Assembly: GCF_900143695.1 (NCBI RefSeq) | Contig: NZ_FRFE01000009.1 | Location: 124,001 to 188,000 of the forward strand | Source: Desulfopila aestuarii DSM 18488 | Lineage (GTDB): Bacteria > Desulfobacterota > Desulfobulbia > Desulfobulbales > Desulfocapsaceae | Length of the DNA: 64,000 nucleotides | Reading direction: 5' to 3' | Part shown: positions 62,780 to 64,000 of the stretch, in pieces | Position numbering within the stretch: position 1 is the first letter of the stretch | How the letters are laid out: each line of letters starts with the position of its first letter | Notes under the pieces: model-generated | Told to the model about the DNA's origin: nothing | The model's input: only the letters and a program-made list of their open reading frames with translations | Database searches by the model: none | Position numbers and translations under genes: made by a program

Positions 62780-64000
62780 ATGAAGAGAAAGGAATGTAAG
62801 TGTTTGACCAGTCAGAGAAATACTCAGGCAAATTGCACACGTATGGTGCGAAAAAGCATAGGAGTATTAACGCTACTGGGCCTCTCGTTCGCAGCAGGAG
62901 GAACGGCATATGGCGCAGGTTTTTCGGTCTTTACCCAAGGGGCTGGGCCCATGGGAGTCGCTAACGCTTCGGTGGCCCATGCCGAGGGCCTTGCCTCGAT
63001 TTTCTATAACCCGGCACTTCAGCTTGAATTTGAGGGGATAAATAGTGAGGCCGGTCTCACTGTGCTTGGGCCTGAAAAAGAAGTGGATTCTTCCGTTACC
63101 GGCCAAAGTTATTCCACAGAAGACCATATCTATACCCCTGTTCATGGGGCAGTCAGCTACAGGTTTTCGGAAAATGGATCTCTGGCCCTGACGATAAACA
63201 ACAGTTTCGGTCTTGGCAGTGAGTATCCCGAGGATACCCCTTTTCGGTATCTGGCCACGAATTCAGAACTCACCACCTGGGATATCAATCCATCCATCGC
63301 CTACCGTTTCCTGGAGAGGCTCGTTGTCTCGGCCGGTCTTCGCGGGGTATCGGCCGACACCACTCTGGAAAAGATGATCCCTTTGCAATCCTATGGACTG
63401 GCTGACGGCAGGCAGAAGTTTGAAGCCGACGGTACCGGCTATGGCTGGAACATCGGCGCCACATTGGCGCTAAACGATAAGTGGAGTGTCGGTGCATCTT
63501 ACCGGAGTGAAGTGGAGATAGACCTGAGTGGTGACGTACGGTTCGATCTTCCTGCTGGAACTCCCGCACCACTTGCTGCTGTCTTCCCTTCCACCTCTGC
63601 GGACGCCAAATTCACCCTTCCTGCCCAGTTTTTCGCTGGGGTGGCATTCCGGCCGACCAGCAGATGGGTGGTCGAGGCTGCTGCCAGGTTTGAAGAATAC
63701 TCAAGTTATGACAATCTGCGTGTTGAGGTCGTACAGCCCATTGCCGGCCAAACGATCATGGTTATCCCGAAAAACTGGTCCAACGTCTGGGGCTATCTGT
63801 TTGGCGCCAGTTACCTGACAGATTCTGGTTATCGTTTGTCGGCCGGGTATCTCTATGAGGAAAATCCTGTGCCGGATGAGACTTTTGAGCCGGGAACGAG
63901 TGGACTTGACAAGCATACACTTACTGCAGGTGTAGGCGGCGAATTCAGGGATATCGGCTGGCGGATCAGCTATGCTTACGATATCTATGAGGACCGGGAC
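62780..64000 (+). CDS. FadL/OmpP1-family outer membrane protein, N-terminal part
   Basis: The frame runs open from ATG 62780 to the window edge (407 codons), so the C-terminus is missing. A hydrophobic export signal (SIGVLTLLGLSFAAGGTAYGAG) follows a 25-residue polar stretch. The mature N-terminus GFSVFTQGAGPMGVANASVAHAEG and SIFYNPAL are the FadL hatch and barrel-start signature. These porins import hydrophobic compounds such as long-chain fatty acids or aromatics. GGAG six bases upstream supports 62780; ATG 62843 is an alternative without one. Confidence 0.9.
   Translation, partial: MKRKECKCLTSQRNTQANCTRMVRKSIGVLTLLGLSFAAGGTAYGAGFSVFTQGAGPMGVANASVAHAEGLASIFYNPALQLEFEGINSEAGLTVLGPEKEVDSSVTGQSYSTEDHIYTPVHGAVSYRFSENGSLALTINNSFGLGSEYPEDTPFRYLATNSELTTWDINPSIAYRFLERLVVSAGLRGVSADTTLEKMIPLQSYGLADGRQKFEADGTGYGWNIGATLALNDKWSVGASYRSEVEIDLSGDVRFDLPAGTPAPLAAVFPSTSADAKFTLPAQFFAGVAFRPTSRWVVEAAARFEEYSSYDNLRVEVVQPIAGQTIMVIPKNWSNVWGYLFGASYLTDSGYRLSAGYLYEENPVPDETFEPGTSGLDKHTLTAGVGGEFRDIGWRISYAYDIYEDRD

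Overview
The window looks like chromosomal DNA of a Gram-negative, anaerobic or microaerophilic member of the Desulfobacterota (former Deltaproteobacteria), most likely a sulfate- or sulfur-metabolising relative of the Desulfobulbales. The pointers are an rnfCDGEAB-apbE cluster, a DsrK/HdrD-type CCG iron-sulfur protein, a DsrC/TusE-like protein, a selenium cluster in which SelD is itself a selenoprotein, a selC-like minor tRNA-Cys of a kind reported from this group, several Cache/PAS hybrid kinases and a FadL-type outer membrane protein. The assignment is inferred from gene content; there is no rRNA to confirm it.

Layout. 1-4404: end of a DUF401 permease, the helicase HrpB, a cupin and an EamA transporter. 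5287-14405: a DHODH-like flavoprotein, the Rnf complex with its flavin transferase ApbE, a terminator, a small exported protein and a YbaK-type editing protein. 14458-19976: a small membrane protein, NhaB, and a peroxide-stress pair (PerR-like regulator and KatG) with two PerR/Fur-type boxes. 20039-25023: minus-strand genes for an Asp/Glu racemase homologue, EamA, MFS, ModF-like double ABC protein and acyl-CoA thioesterase. 25120-28219: a hybrid histidine kinase whose 3' end carries a 298-bp tandem duplication. 28434-32943: selenium/cysteine/Fe-S region with the selC-like tRNA-Cys(GCA), a CCG-domain Fe-S protein, a HesB/IscA-like protein, a RelE-like ORF, YedF and SelD (UGA at codon 17). 33286-41699: orphan acyl carrier protein, an ADP-forming acyl-CoA synthetase/GNAT fusion, a sigma54-type two-component system, two receiver-only proteins and two small membrane proteins. 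42160-53300: radical SAM/SPASM protein, Asd, M20 peptidase, PilZ and GyrI-like proteins, an SBP-type hybrid kinase, TauE/SafE permease, and an FCD-type GntR regulator with two matching operators. 53559-64000: AzlCD, dodecin, DsrC/TusE-like protein, flavodoxin-like reductase, FolA, a zinc-ribbon membrane protein, NfeD plus SPFH protein, EamA, ThpR, TcdA, and the start of a FadL/OmpP1 porin.

How the parts work together. Rnf couples ferredoxin:NAD oxidoreduction to an ion gradient, ApbE attaches FMN to RnfG and RnfD, and NhaB could use or rebalance the Na+ gradient. PerR and KatG handle peroxide. SelD and YedF supply activated selenium, while the neighbouring tRNA combines a selC-like body with cysteine identity elements. 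The least ordinary items are that tRNA and its setting, the RnfA subunit with a secreted Ig-like N-terminal extension, an RnfE subunit lacking one conserved cysteine, and the recent tandem duplication in the kinase gene.
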